From assembly GCA_963761525.1 (NCBI GenBank), contig CAVXHG010000004.1, positions 186,001-250,000 of the forward strand: 64,000 nt of DNA, in the 5' to 3' direction. The notes under the pieces were generated by a model that saw only the letters and a program-made list of their open reading frames with translations, did not search any database and was not told the origin of the DNA. Made by a program: the position numbers and the translations under genes. The DNA is from BOG-931 sp963761525. Lineage in GTDB: Bacteria > Pseudomonadota > Alphaproteobacteria > Rhizobiales > Xanthobacteraceae. Shown one piece after another: positions 31,044-40,718 of this stretch (position 1 is its first letter; each line of letters begins with the position of its first letter).

Positions 31044-32334
31044 CTAAGAAATAGTTTTGGCATCCTGAGAGATCATTTTGCCGGATATGACTTCGGCGGC
31101 GCGATGCCCGGAGCGGATCGATCCTTCGATCGTCGCGGGCAGCCCGGTATCGGTCCAGTCGCCGGCCAGCACGAGATTGTTCCAACGCGTGCGTGCGCCA
31201 GGGCGCTTGGCGTCCTGCGCCGGCGTTGCAGCGAATGTCGCGCGCCGCTCGCGCACGATTTGCCAAGGAGGAATATTCCCGCCCGGAAGCGAGGCCGGCA
31301 AGCCGGTCACGGTCGCAACCTCGTCCCAGATCGCCTTTGCCAGCACGTCACGCGCGGTGTCGAGCAGCCGGTCGCCGGCGCTAATGGTGACGGAGACCCG
31401 CCCCGGAAAAGTGAAAACCCATTCCACCATACCGTTGAGCACGCCGAGGATCGGCGGCGCGCCGGCGGGCGGATCGATACGGAAATGCGCGTTGACGATG
31501 GCGCGAAATTCGGTCGGGACGTCTAGACCCTTCACCAGCCCGGCGGCGGCATAAGGCGGCACCGCAAGAATGACGACATCGTCGGGGGCCAGCGTGACCG
31601 TTTCGCTGCCAAAATCGAGCGCTTCGACGCGCGCATCGGCAAAGCTTATGCCGCGCAACTGATGTTCCAAACGCACGACGGCGCCGCGCTTCGCCAAGCG
31701 CCGACAGCGCCGGCTCGACCATGGTGGGGCCGAGCCCTTCGCGGGCAATCAACGGCCGGCAGGCAAGCCCGCCAGCGCCCAGCGTCTCCCGAACCACCGC
31801 GGCTGCGAGCCTTGCCGCGCCAAGCGGCGGGTCGATGTTAAGCGCGGCGAGCAACAGCGGCTCGACCAGCCGCTTATAGAGCGTGCCCTCGCAGGCAATA
31901 ACGTCGCCGACTGCGACGCCGGGCTCTGGATTCAACAATTTTCGCAACGCGAGATAATCGAGAATGCCGGTCCCCGGCACGCGGCGCTTTTTGTCGAAGA
32001 CCCAGAGCGGCAAGCGGCCGTCATTGAACCGCAGCGTCCAGCGTTCGCGGCTCGCGAGATCGGCAAAATTGAACTCCGCATGCGCCGGACCAATCAGCCT
32101 GTCCTCGGCGCCCACATCACGCAAATATTCCAGCGCCGCGCGATTGCCGGACAACAGCAGGTGATTGCCGTTATCGATCGTCATGCCGAGCGTAGCGTCG
32201 TGATAGGAGCGGCAGCGTCCGCCAGCGAATGCGGTCGCCTCATGCACGATCACGCTGTCGCCGCACGTGGATAATTTGAGCGCGGCGGACAGGCCGGAAA
32301 GACCGGCGCCGATAATGTGAACAGTTCGTGCCAT
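31044..32334 (-). CDS. hpnE: Squalene-forming FAD-dependent desaturase HpnE (frameshifted)
   Basis: The flavoenzyme reduces hydroxysqualene to squalene. The N-terminal dinucleotide motif IIGAGLSGLSAALKL is followed by ATAFAGGRCRSYHD and DNGNHLLLSGN; the C-terminal FAD motif is LVLAGDWTDTGLPATIEGS. A single frame change near 31695 (ALSALGEAR into LAKRGAVVRL) splits the protein; corrected length is about 430 residues, as expected. The ATG at 32334 overlaps the hpnD stop (TGATG), indicating coupling. It stands in the normal position between hpnD and shc. Confidence 0.93.
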
Positions 32335-33152
32335 CACACCAGATTGCGCAACAGGATTAAAAGTAATTTCACGCGCGAATGCCGCACCGGCTCGCGCGGC
32401 GGCGCAAAGCCGCGCGCCACCAATTTGTCGAGAATGGCGCGATAGGCTTCGCCCATGATCCGTGGGGCCCGCACCACGCGCCGCGGGCTTCTCGCCATAA
32501 TAGCCTTCGCCTGCCGGAAATGTTCGAGCGCCCGCGACACCACCGCATTGCAGGCTTCGCCGAGCATCGGATTGGCCAGCACGCTTGCCGGATCGGTGCT
32601 GATGATGCCGGCGTCGCGCAGCGCTTCTCGCGGCAGGTACAAACGTCCCATCGTGGAATCTTCATCGAGGTCGCGCAAAATGTTGGTGAGCTGCAGCGCG
32701 TTACCCAATTCATGGGCGAGCGCGAGACCGGCCTGCTCCTCCATGCCAAAGACGCGCACCGACAAACGGCCGACCGCGCAAGCGACGCGATCGCAATACA
32801 GATCGAGCGTCGGCCAGTCCGGCGCACGGATGTCGGCATCCACATCCATTTCCATGCCGTCGATCACGGCCAGAAAATCATCGCGCTTGAGCGCGAACGC
32901 TTTGACCGCTTGAGCGAGACCCGCCAAAGCGGCCGGCGGCGAGCCGGCATAAATTGCGTCGATATCGGCGCGCCACGCTTGCAACTGGCCGCGGCGTGGA
33001 TCGCGCGGCCCGAGGTCGTCGGCAATGTCGTCGACCGCGCGGCAGAACGAATAGATTTCGAACATCGCCTCGCGCTGCGGCGGCGGCAAAATGCGCATGC
33101 CACGGTAGAACGAACTGCCGGACGCGCGTTGGGCGGCTTGCGAAGCGTCCAC
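32334..33152 (-). CDS. hpnD: Presqualene diphosphate synthase
   Basis: A 272-residue head-to-head prenyl synthase that joins two farnesyl diphosphates to presqualene diphosphate. Two Asp-rich metal sites are visible: DDIAD at residues 41-45 and DLDED at 161-165, with the LGNALQLTNILRD helix between. It shows the typical start of the HpnD branch (SGSSFYRGMRILPPPQREAM). The stop overlaps the hpnE start, and the start follows the hpnC stop directly. Confidence 0.95.
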   Translation of the reverse strand: MDASQAAQRASGSSFYRGMRILPPPQREAMFEIYSFCRAVDDIADDLGPRDPRRGQLQAWRADIDAIYAGSPPAALAGLAQAVKAFALKRDDFLAVIDGMEMDVDADIRAPDWPTLDLYCDRVACAVGRLSVRVFGMEEQAGLALAHELGNALQLTNILRDLDEDSTMGRLYLPREALRDAGIISTDPASVLANPMLGEACNAVVSRALEHFRQAKAIMARSPRRVVRAPRIMGEAYRAILDKLVARGFAPPREPVRHSRVKLLLILLRNLV

Positions 33153-34043
33153 TTATACGCCCCGTGGTTTCTGCGCCGCGTTGGCGCGGCGACGGCCGAC
33201 GCGCCGTGACGCGCCGGCAAGCACGCCGGCCAGCGTCCAACCGGCGACAGCCGGCGCGGCAAGATGAACGCGATCGCAGAGCGGATCCCGCACCTGCAAA
33301 ATCCGCGTCAATCGATGCGCCAGCGTGCTGATGACCGACACTTCAAGCCCCAGCCGCCAGTCATCGATGAGCGACGAGAAGATGTCGCTCTCGCTCAACA
33401 AGCGCCCGGTGCGCTCCGCGAGCGCGTGCAGGCACTTCAGAAGCTCAGGCGTCGCGCGCGTCGCGCCGAGCGCCTCGACGGCGGTGTTGCAGGCGGCAAG
33501 GCTGTCCTGCGGAATGTAGACGCGATTGAGATCGAGATAATCCTCCTTGCAGTCCTGCAAGTGATTGATGATCTGCAAGGCCGCGCAGAGCGCGTCGTTG
33601 GCCGGCCAGCAATCGCGGCTTTCGCCATGAACGTCGAGTACGAAGCGCCCGACCGGCATCGCCGACAGCGAACAATAGGCAATCAGATCGTCCCAATCGC
33701 GATAGCGCAGCTTGGTGACGTCGAGCCGAAACGCCGCCAGCAGATCCTGCGCGTGTTTCAGCGAAAGCTTGCGCTCGGCTAGTACGGTGCGCAGCCGCAC
33801 CGCGACAGCATCGCCGCCGTCATGACCAGCAAGCCCGGCGTCGAGCCGGTCCAGCAGCGCAAGTTTCTCTTGCGGCGGCAGCGTCGCATGATCGGCGATA
33901 TCGTCGGCGGTGCGGACGAAATTATAGAAGGCCAGAATCGGCGCGCGATAACGCGGCGCAATAAGCCACGACGCCACCGGGAAATTCTCATCCCGGTGAC
34001 CCTTGCCTGACCGCAGTGCGCTGGCGTCGTTCGCGTCGCTCAT
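33153..34043 (-). CDS. hpnC: Hydroxysqualene synthase HpnC
   Basis: A 296-residue squalene/phytoene synthase-family enzyme that converts presqualene diphosphate to hydroxysqualene. Metal motifs are ADDIAD at residues 46-51 and DCKEDYLD at 164-171, with the HpnC-type start GKGHRDENFPVASWLI. I chose the ATG at 34043 because it forms an ATGA overlap with the hpnB stop; an 18-residue extension lies inside hpnB. The C-terminus ends in a basic Arg-rich tail after a hydrophobic helix. Confidence 0.95.
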   Translation of the reverse strand: MSDANDASALRSGKGHRDENFPVASWLIAPRYRAPILAFYNFVRTADDIADHATLPPQEKLALLDRLDAGLAGHDGGDAVAVRLRTVLAERKLSLKHAQDLLAAFRLDVTKLRYRDWDDLIAYCSLSAMPVGRFVLDVHGESRDCWPANDALCAALQIINHLQDCKEDYLDLNRVYIPQDSLAACNTAVEALGATRATPELLKCLHALAERTGRLLSESDIFSSLIDDWRLGLEVSVISTLAHRLTRILQVRDPLCDRVHLAAPAVAGWTLAGVLAGASRRVGRRRANAAQKPRGV

Positions 34044-35228
34044 TGCAATTCCGAAACGTTGGCATCCGACACGTTTGCTTGCGCACGGCCTTTCCACATG
34101 CCGCCGCGCCCGCGGGCATGCTGATAGGCGGAATCAAGCGTGAACGCCATATAGATTGCCGCGATCGCCGGCAGCGCCAATCCCCACAGCCTTGACAGGC
34201 CATAGAAGCGAAGCGTCGGCCGAAACGTGAAGGCCATCAGCAGCCAGGTGAACAGACCGAGGAATTGCGCCAGCCCGCTAGCAAACAAGGTCAGCGCCAC
34301 CGGCGCGAGATAGGTGATGGCGAGACCAAGCACGGTGCCGGCAAGCAATAGCGGCGAATAGCGAAGCTGCGCGTAGGCGGTGCGCGACACCATGCTGCGA
34401 ATATCCCCGATCGACGGATAAGCGCGGATGCTGTGCACGCGATCGGTCAGGCCGATCCAGATCGGACCATGGGCTTTGAGACTCTTTGCCAGCGCGCAGT
34501 CGTCGATCAGCGCCGTGCGGATCGACGCCATACCGCCGGCATTGTTCAACACCTCGCGGCGCACCAGCATGCAGCCGCCGGCCGCAGCGGCCGTGGAGCG
34601 GCGCGGATTGTTCGCCCAGGCGAACGGATAGAGCATCTGGAAGAAGAAGATGAAGGCGGGAATGAAAAGCCGTTCGGCGAAACTCTTGCAACGCAGCTTC
34701 ACCATGAGCGACGTGAGCCCATAGCTACCGGCCTGTGCCCGGCCGACAAGGCTGGTCAGCACCTCGGGCGCGTAGACGATGTCCGCGTCGGTGAGGAGAA
34801 CAAGATCCGGCGGCTCCGGTTTGGCGTTGGCGAATTCGACGCCCTGATGCTGCGCCCACAGCTTGCCGGTCCAGCCGCCCGGCAAGCTGTGGCCCGGCAG
34901 CACTGTCAGACGATGGCCCGCTCCGATGGCCTCGGCCGCCTTCTGCGCAATCTGCGCGGTCCCGTCCCGGCTCTGGTCATCGACCACGATGACGTCGAAA
35001 GCGCCCGGAGTAATCCTGCCGCAGCAGCGAGGCGACGGTCTCGCCAATGCACTCGGCCTCGTCGCGGGCCGGAATAACCGCCGAAATCGAAGGCCATCGT
35101 TGACCGTCTGGCGAGTTCCCGGCCGGACCGCCTTCCTCGCGCTCGGCCGCCTGCCAGAAACCGCCGCGAGCGACCAGCAAATATAGCCAGATCGCCAGCA
35201 CCATTGACGCTATAAGGTCGTTGACCAC
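34040..35228 (-). CDS. hpnB: Hopanoid biosynthesis glycosyltransferase HpnB (frameshifted)
   Basis: A family 2 glycosyltransferase of about 396 residues. The N-terminal membrane anchor (LIASMVLAIWLYLLVARGG) and the first GT-A motif ISAVIPARDEAECIGE are in one frame. The rest is in another: DVIVVDDQSRDGT, LLTDADIVY (DxD), then three or four C-terminal membrane segments. The change near 35010 is one extra base in the codons for QDYPGAFDV. The start is a GTG at 35228. It is the first gene of the hopanoid operon. HpnB is conserved in hopanoid clusters, but its glycosyl acceptor is not settled. Confidence 0.92.
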
Positions 35229-35327
35229 AGATAGCCCCTAACCGGGTTGAATCCCGTGGTTATCCCGTAAATATAGGATCATTTATAGGACCCCTTAAGG
35301 TTGCCGGGTCCGTGGTTAAGGTACGGA

Positions 35328-36264
35328 ATGGACGCAAAAAACGACACTTTTACCTCTAGTCTCGATGCCGTCGCCGCCGATACGGAGGCGCTCCTGGAAC
35401 GGCTGCTTTCGCCGGGGCCGGCAGAAGGTGAATTAAGCCGCCCTAACCGCCTTATCGAGGCCATGCGCTATTCGAGCCTCAATGGCGGCAAGCGCTTTCG
35501 GCCCTTCCTGGTGGTGGAGAGCGCCAACCTGCTCGGCGTGCCCCGGCGGAACTCCTTGATGGTCGGCGCCGCACTGGAATGTGTGCATTGTTACTCGCTG
35601 GTGCACGATGACCTGCCGGCTATGGATAATGACGATGTGCGGCGCGGGCGGCCGACCGCCCACAAGGCGTTCGACGAAGCGACTGCGATCCTCGCCGGCG
35701 ATGGCCTCCTGACCTTCGCTTTCGATATCCTGTCGCGCCCGCAAACCCACGAAGACCCGGCGGTGCGGGTTGAACTCGTTACGGCGCTGGCGCGTGCATC
35801 GGGAGTCGGCGGCATGGCCGGCGGCCAGATGCTCGACCTCGCCGCGGAAGGCCGCTTTGTGCAAAAGCGCGCCACCCAGTTCACCGAGAACGAGGTTCTC
35901 ACCCTGCAGGCGATGAAGACCGGTGCGCTGTTGCGCTTCGGCTGCGAGGCCGGTGGCATTCTCGCCGCCGCTGCGCCGGCGAGGCGGCAAGCGCTATCGC
36001 GCTATGGCGCTGCGGTCGGAAAAGCATTCCAGATTGCCGACGACTTGCTCGATCTCGAAGGCGATTCCGACCCTGGTCGGCAAGGCCATCGGCAAAGATG
36101 CCGCCGCAGGCAAGGCCACCATGGTCAGCGTGCTCGGGGTCGATGCCGCGAAAGTACGGTTGCAACAACTTGTCGCCGAGGCCGAACAGGCCCTCGCGCC
36201 ATTTGGGTCCGGGGCAACAATCCTCATCGAGGCGGCGAAATTTGTCGCCGAACGGCGCGCCTGA
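35328..36264 (+). CDS. ispA: Farnesyl diphosphate synthase / short-chain polyprenyl synthetase (frameshifted)
   Basis: An isoprenyl diphosphate synthase of about 311 residues. The first Asp-rich motif is DDLPAMDNDD at residues 94-103, with two extra residues between the aspartates as in type II FPP synthases. NGGKRFRPFL (53-62) binds diphosphate, and the second Asp motif is QIADDLLDLEGD. One frame change near 36070 separates the last 65 residues (LVGKAIGKDAAAGKATMV to FVAERRA). The ATG at 35328 has AAGG upstream. It is divergent from hpnB across a 99-base promoter region and supplies farnesyl diphosphate to HpnD. Confidence 0.92.
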
Positions 36265-36338
36265 GCATGATCCGGAAAAAGCCTGCCCTCGGACTTGATC
36301 CGAGGGTGGACTTCCGGTTTTCCGAAAAGATCATGCTC
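36263..36338. repeat. Dispersed inverted repeat, family B (GAGCATGATC type)
   Basis: GAGCATGATC (36263-36272) is inverted as GATCATGCTC (36329-36338). Next to the arms are CCGGAAAA and TTTTCCG, and an inner CTCGG...CCGAG stem lies between. A second copy in opposite layout lies at 39934-39982. It overlaps the ispA stop, so it may help end that transcript. Confidence 0.65.
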
Positions 36339-36556
36339 CAACGTATAATAACAGTTCCATAACCGTGGATAGCGCACTCCCGAGGGATTGCCGCTTCCCG
36401 GACGGATTTCTAGGGTGCGACGTTCCCGCTGGATTGGGGCGGATTGAAGTTCGTTTCGGGCGGTCTTATTTGCTCACCGTTATTTGGCAAACTTGTTCTT
36501 GATTGGGAAACAACGGGCGCCGAACCTTTCGTCGAGTTCGGTACACCTAGTACAGC

Positions 36557-37813
36557 ATGACAAGCAGTCCGCGATGGTATGTCCTTACGGCCGCGGCGCT
36601 GCTTGCAGCGCAATTGCTTATTTCGTTCGCGGCCTATCCGGTTGCCGCTCAAACCAAAAGCACACGGTCCCAGAATAAGGCGAACGTAGCGAACCCTCCG
36701 GTTGCATCGGTACAGCCGAAACAACTTCCGCCGCGGATTCCATTTACCGCTGCCGATCAAGCCGCCGCCACAATTCCCGGCATGCCTGATGCCCGCTTTT
36801 GGGCCAACTCCGTTTCCGATTACACCGCCGCGCTGCCGTCACAACCCGGCCCGTGGCTCGCGCTTTCGAGCGGCGGCGCCGATGGCGCCTTCGGCGCCGG
36901 CCTGATCAACGGCTTAACCGAATCCGGCAAACGGCCGGATTATTCGGTTGTCACCGGCGTGAGCACCGGCGCGCTGATGGCGCCGTTTGTATTTGCCGGC
37001 CCGAAGTACGACGGCGCGCTGCGCGATGCTTATACGAAAATTTCGGCAGCCGACATTTTCGAGATCGGCGGCACCGGCGAAAGCTTCGTCAATTCCTGGC
37101 CGCTGAAAGACTTGATCGCGAAACAGATCACGCCAGACGTGCTCGCTGACATTGCTGCCGCTCACAACAGCGGCCGCCGGCTGTTTGTCGTGACAACCAA
37201 TATCGACGCCGGACGCCCCGTGGTGTGGAACATGGGCGCTATCGCCGCGCACGCTTCCGACAAGGCGCTAGGCGACGCGCCACTCAAATTGTTCCGCAAC
37301 GTCCTTTTGGCTTCGAGCGCGATCCCGGGCGGCTTTCCACCGGTGCTGATCGACGTTGAGGCGAATGGCAAGAAGTTCCAGGAGATGCACGTCGACGGCG
37401 GTACGCTCGATCAGTTCTTCGTTGCGCCTGCCTCCGCCCTCGCCGCGACCAGCGATTACAAAATTCCGGCGACACAGATTTATGCGGTGATCAACACCGG
37501 GCTGCAGCCCGAATTTCAGGTGGTCGACCGCAATTCGGCTTCGATCCTCACCGCAACGGTTAGCGCCGCCGTGGAAAACGACACCCGCCTGATGATCGAC
37601 CGCGTCTACATTGCTGCCAAACGCAACGAAGTCGGTTTCAACGTCGCGACCATTCCGCCCGACTTCAAGGCGCCGAGCCGCGGCCCGTTCGATCCTATTT
37701 ACATGGGAGCGCTGTACCAGGTCGGTGAAAATCTCGGCAAGAGCGCAACACCTTTCGCCAATCAACCGCCGGCCTATCCGGGCGGCCCTATGTTGAAAAC
37801 AGGAGCGCAGTGA
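36557..37813 (+). CDS. Patatin-like phospholipase family protein, secreted
   Basis: The 418-residue protein begins with a signal peptide (hydrophobic residues 8-31, cleavage probably after AAQ). The patatin catalytic set is present: oxyanion loop GGADGAFGAG at 106-115, nucleophile GVSTG at 134-138 and the dyad Asp in VDGG near residue 280. Members hydrolyse acyl esters of phospholipids or related lipids; export implies action in the periplasm or outer membrane. A start further upstream is excluded by stops, and the ATG at 36557 begins the signal peptide. Its TGA overlaps the ATG of the next small secreted protein. Confidence 0.9.
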   Translation: MTSSPRWYVLTAAALLAAQLLISFAAYPVAAQTKSTRSQNKANVANPPVASVQPKQLPPRIPFTAADQAAATIPGMPDARFWANSVSDYTAALPSQPGPWLALSSGGADGAFGAGLINGLTESGKRPDYSVVTGVSTGALMAPFVFAGPKYDGALRDAYTKISAADIFEIGGTGESFVNSWPLKDLIAKQITPDVLADIAAAHNSGRRLFVVTTNIDAGRPVVWNMGAIAAHASDKALGDAPLKLFRNVLLASSAIPGGFPPVLIDVEANGKKFQEMHVDGGTLDQFFVAPASALAATSDYKIPATQIYAVINTGLQPEFQVVDRNSASILTATVSAAVENDTRLMIDRVYIAAKRNEVGFNVATIPPDFKAPSRGPFDPIYMGALYQVGENLGKSATPFANQPPAYPGGPMLKTGAQ

Positions 37814-38238
37814 TGAAGAAGCTGGGGGGCACTATCGCCGCAATCGTTCTTGCGGTTTCGTTTGCGGGGGTTTCGTCAATACAACCGGCTGCGGCGCAGA
37901 CAGCGGCGGTGGTTGCGCCGGCGAAACAAAAAATCACGCTGACCAGAGCATTTGATGGCGTATGGAGCGTATCGATTTCGACCGTCAACGGATCGTGCCC
38001 GGCGAGCCTGCGCTATCCGGCAATCATTTCGAACGGATTGGTAACAAGGGCCGATGGCGAGTTCGGCTATGACATTTCCGGCGCCGTCTATAACACCGGC
38101 GGCATCATCGTGACCGTGAGCCAAAATGGGCAGAGCGCTACCGGCCGCGGCCGCCTCAACCGCACCACCGGCGCAGGCACATGGCTCGCTTCAACCGGCC
38201 AATGCAGTGGCACCTGGGCAGCCCAGCGGCGCAGCTAG
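37813..38238 (+). CDS. Small secreted protein, unknown function
   Basis: About 141 residues. Residues 1-29 form a signal peptide ending QPAAAQ. The mature part has ITLTRAFDGVWSVSISTVNG, a single cysteine pair (GSCPASL and GQCSGTW) likely to form a disulfide, and a Gly/Thr-rich beta-type repeat region. The start overlaps the patatin stop (TGATG), so the two are co-translated and probably co-functional. I do not recognise the family; similar short cell-envelope proteins are common in rhizobial genomes. Confidence 0.75.
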   Translation: MKKLGGTIAAIVLAVSFAGVSSIQPAAAQTAAVVAPAKQKITLTRAFDGVWSVSISTVNGSCPASLRYPAIISNGLVTRADGEFGYDISGAVYNTGGIIVTVSQNGQSATGRGRLNRTTGAGTWLASTGQCSGTWAAQRRS

Positions 38239-38259
38239 TATGGTGAATTAGGTCCGCAC

Positions 38260-38323
38260 ATTCCAGCGCAAGCGGGAATCCGGAATTCTTGCGCTGGGTC
38301 CCCGCTTTCGCGGGGACGAGCAA
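38260..38323. repeat. Dispersed palindromic repeat, family A (REP-like)
   Basis: GTCCCCGC (38298-38305), TTTC, GCGGGGAC (38310-38317), followed by GAGC and preceded by CAGCGCAAGCGGGAATC. Same unit as at 42745-42816 and 48376-48436. It lies between convergent genes. Confidence 0.65.
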
Positions 38324-38351
38324 AGAAAAAAGATAACTCGCGAACGTATTC

Positions 38352-39332
38352 TTATTGCTTTCGCACGATACCCAGCACCGATGCGATATGGGCGACTTGC
38401 GCGTATTGCTGCTTGAGCGCGGCGGTATACGCATCGACGTCCATGGGCGAGGCCGGCTGCCCCGTCTGCGCCAGTCTTTCGCTGGTCGTCTTGTCCTCGA
38501 CCGCGGCGATCATGTCTGCCGCGATCTGCCGGCGCAGACCGATCGGCATGTCGCGCGGTCCGAGCAGGCCGAGGACCGGACTGGCGAGCAACGACGGATA
38601 ACCGGCTTCCACCACCGAGGGAATGTCCGGCGCGATGGGCGATCGCTCGCGGTCGTTAATGGCAATGATCCTGATCTTGCCGGTCTGCGCATAGGTCCGC
38701 ATCGCCGCGTAGGATTGCATCGACAACTGGATTCTGTTTTCGCCGAGATCGATCGGCGACGTGGTGATGTCACGATAAGGAGCCTTGGCGATCGTGAGTC
38801 CGTTTTCTTTCACGAAGCCGTCGAATACGAATTCGGAATATCCTGGCGCCACTGCATAGCTTGTCTCGCTCGGCTTGGCGCGCGCCAGCGCCACGAATTC
38901 GGCCAGGGTGGCGATGCCGAGACTTGCCGGCACCGCCACGGCGATCTGCACCTTGGCGACGCCGGCGATCGGCGCGAGTTCGGTCTCGGGATCGAAGGCA
39001 ATGTCCGGGTGCATGTAGCGCTGAACGACGAACATGCTGCTTGGCCCGAAGTACAACACATGGTCATCCTTTGCCGACGCAACGGTCTGCAGCGACAGCA
39101 AGCCGTCGCCTCCAGGCTTGCCGTCGACGATGACGGGCTGGCCCCATTTCTGTTGCAGCTTGTCGATCAACAGCCTTGCCGCGGTGTCCGCTCCGGAGCC
39201 TGGGCCGAACGGCAGCACCAGGCGCACCGGATGGGTGGGCCACGACTGGGCGAAGCTCGCCGTCGTGGCGAGCGCATGGATCGAGAGCGCAAACGCGGCG
39301 ACGCTGCTCAGGCGAAACCAGACGTTCCGCAT
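38352..39332 (-). CDS. Tripartite tricarboxylate transporter (Bug/TctC) substrate-binding protein
   Basis: A 326-residue periplasmic receptor. The signal peptide covers residues 1-29 (ending ASFAQ). Mature features of the family are WPTHPVRLVLPFGPGSGADT, LQQKWGQPVIVDGKPGGDG and GLLGPRDMPIGLRRQIAADM. A strong GGGGAGGA site precedes the ATG. No TctA or TctB membrane gene is nearby, as usual for the many orphan receptors of these bacteria. The ligand is unknown, typically a carboxylate. Confidence 0.9.
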   Translation of the reverse strand: MRNVWFRLSSVAAFALSIHALATTASFAQSWPTHPVRLVLPFGPGSGADTAARLLIDKLQQKWGQPVIVDGKPGGDGLLSLQTVASAKDDHVLYFGPSSMFVVQRYMHPDIAFDPETELAPIAGVAKVQIAVAVPASLGIATLAEFVALARAKPSETSYAVAPGYSEFVFDGFVKENGLTIAKAPYRDITTSPIDLGENRIQLSMQSYAAMRTYAQTGKIRIIAINDRERSPIAPDIPSVVEAGYPSLLASPVLGLLGPRDMPIGLRRQIAADMIAAVEDKTTSERLAQTGQPASPMDVDAYTAALKQQYAQVAHIASVLGIVRKQ

Positions 39333-39425
39333 AAATCCTCCCCGGCGGACAGCAAGCGTAGCATAGTACCTGCATGCTGTCGGTCTGACAGTGGTAGTAT
39401 CGCGCAGTTCATGGAGGTTTGGACA

Positions 39426-39884
39426 ATGCTGAAGTCGGCCACGTTAGTCGTCGCTCTGTGCGCAGCGTCAGCGACTGCCGCTTGGGCCGAGCCGCTCGTC
39501 AGGCACGCCGGGGAATGGGAAAGCACCATCGGTAATGGGCAGTCCCACGTTATCTGCTTTCCCACTGACGTAACGTTCGACCAAAACACTGTTTTGCAGC
39601 AGTTGTCCAAACTTCCAGGCGCCAATTGTACATTCACCACCTGGAGTACCGCCGGCAATGTGACGACCTATGCGATGCAGTGTACGGTCGGCGGCAGCCC
39701 CATGACATCAAGCGGAACTGTTACGGTTACAGGCCCTGACGCCTATACCAGCACGTCGCACAGCCATGGCGGTAAGATACCGATGCCGAACGGACAGGTG
39801 ATGACCATGCCGGATATGGACATGGCGACCACCTCGCGCAAACTCGGCCCGTGCAAACCGGGCGACCGCCAGGCGCCGCACTAG
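39426..39884 (+). CDS. Secreted DUF3617-like protein
   Basis: 152 residues with a signal peptide (MLKSATLVVALCAASATAA, then WAEP). The mature protein carries AGEWESTI near the start, a Cys in VICFP, NCTFTTWS, YAMQCTVGG, and Met-rich GQVMTMPDMDMATTSRKLGPC, the plan of DUF3617 proteins. The ATG at 39426 follows GGAGG by eight bases; an ATG at 39411 in the same frame is less well placed. It diverges from the TTT receptor across about 90 bases. Function unknown; the His/Met-rich C-terminal half could bind metal, but that is a guess. Confidence 0.8.
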   Translation: MLKSATLVVALCAASATAAWAEPLVRHAGEWESTIGNGQSHVICFPTDVTFDQNTVLQQLSKLPGANCTFTTWSTAGNVTTYAMQCTVGGSPMTSSGTVTVTGPDAYTSTSHSHGGKIPMPNGQVMTMPDMDMATTSRKLGPCKPGDRQAPH

Positions 39885-39933
39885 AGCGAAGTCGCTTTAG
39901 ATTGAATCGATCGTCGCTCTAGCATTTTGATTG

Positions 39934-39982
39934 AACATGATCTTTTCGGAAAACCGGCTTCCACTTTTCCGGATCATGCTCT
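39934..39982. repeat. Dispersed inverted repeat, family B (GATCATGCTC type)
   Basis: ACATGATC (39935-39942), TTTTCGGAAAACCGG, CCACTTTTCC and GATCATGCT (39972-39980). It matches the copy at 36263-36338 without the inner insert, and lies between the DUF3617-like and NADAR-like genes. Confidence 0.65.
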
Positions 39983-40068
39983 AAGGCGTGCTCGTTGCTG
40001 TAACGATTACGAAGCGGCGAGAGAACGCTGCGGCGGCGCTCCACGCATGATTTATCGGGAGACAATTC

Positions 40069-40689
40069 TTGCTCGTTCGTTTGCGGAAAAGCTTGCTGGT
40101 TTTGACCCCGGACGAAACAGAAGCCGTCGCGTTCGCCGATTGGCTTCATGCCCACCCCGGAGAAGTCTTCCTGTTGCGCGAGATCAAAGGCGGCTCGGCA
40201 ACGATGCACGCCATCGGCCCCGAAGAAGAGGCCTGCCGCATACCGCTCAACATCACGTCGAAATCGCCGATGCCGCTGCAGCTCATCAGCAACTTCGCTC
40301 ACACGCCTTTTGAACTCGACGGCCAGGACTATGCGAGCATCGAGGGCTTCTGGCAGGGATTGAAATTCGAGGCGGAGGCTGACCGTCGCCGTCTGGCGGC
40401 GCTGCATGGCAGCGAAGCGAAAGACGGCGGATCCAGTGCGCCAAAATCGGAAGCCTTCAACTACTCAGGCGAGCGCGTTTTGACCGGGACCTGGGCGCAC
40501 TGGAAGCTGATGAGACGGGCGTGCACAGCAAAGTTCGAGCAGAATGGGAGAGCCCGCAAGGCATTACTGTCCACCGCGAAGCGGCCTCTTGTTCATCAGG
40601 TGCGGCCTGACAGCCGAACGATCCCCGGCGTGATCATGGCCGATATCTGGACCCGCATTCGCAAGCGGCTACTGGGGCACGACGCCTAA
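40069..40689 (+). CDS. NADAR (YbiA-like) family protein
   Basis: A 206-residue cytosolic protein. The block ISNFAHTPFELDGQDYASIE followed by GFWQGLKF is the N-terminal NADAR pattern, and AKFEQNGRARKALLST with RPLVH is the C-terminal one. NADAR proteins cleave N-glycosidic bonds, in riboflavin intermediates (YbiA) or ADP-ribose on nucleic acid. The start is a TTG at 40069, preceded by CGGGAG eight bases upstream; no better start exists. The first 60 residues are extra relative to a minimal NADAR domain. Gene context is unrelated. Confidence 0.62.
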   Translation: MLVRLRKSLLVLTPDETEAVAFADWLHAHPGEVFLLREIKGGSATMHAIGPEEEACRIPLNITSKSPMPLQLISNFAHTPFELDGQDYASIEGFWQGLKFEAEADRRRLAALHGSEAKDGGSSAPKSEAFNYSGERVLTGTWAHWKLMRRACTAKFEQNGRARKALLSTAKRPLVHQVRPDSRTIPGVIMADIWTRIRKRLLGHDA

Positions 40690-40718
40690 GCCCGTAAACA
40701 ACGCATTCGGTCCCGCTC

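Noticed and set aside
29919..31526. 535-codon open frame antisense to shc and hpnE
   Set aside because: It mirrors the codon phase of the real genes, as GC-rich DNA often does, and its protein is Arg/His/Asp-rich without motifs.
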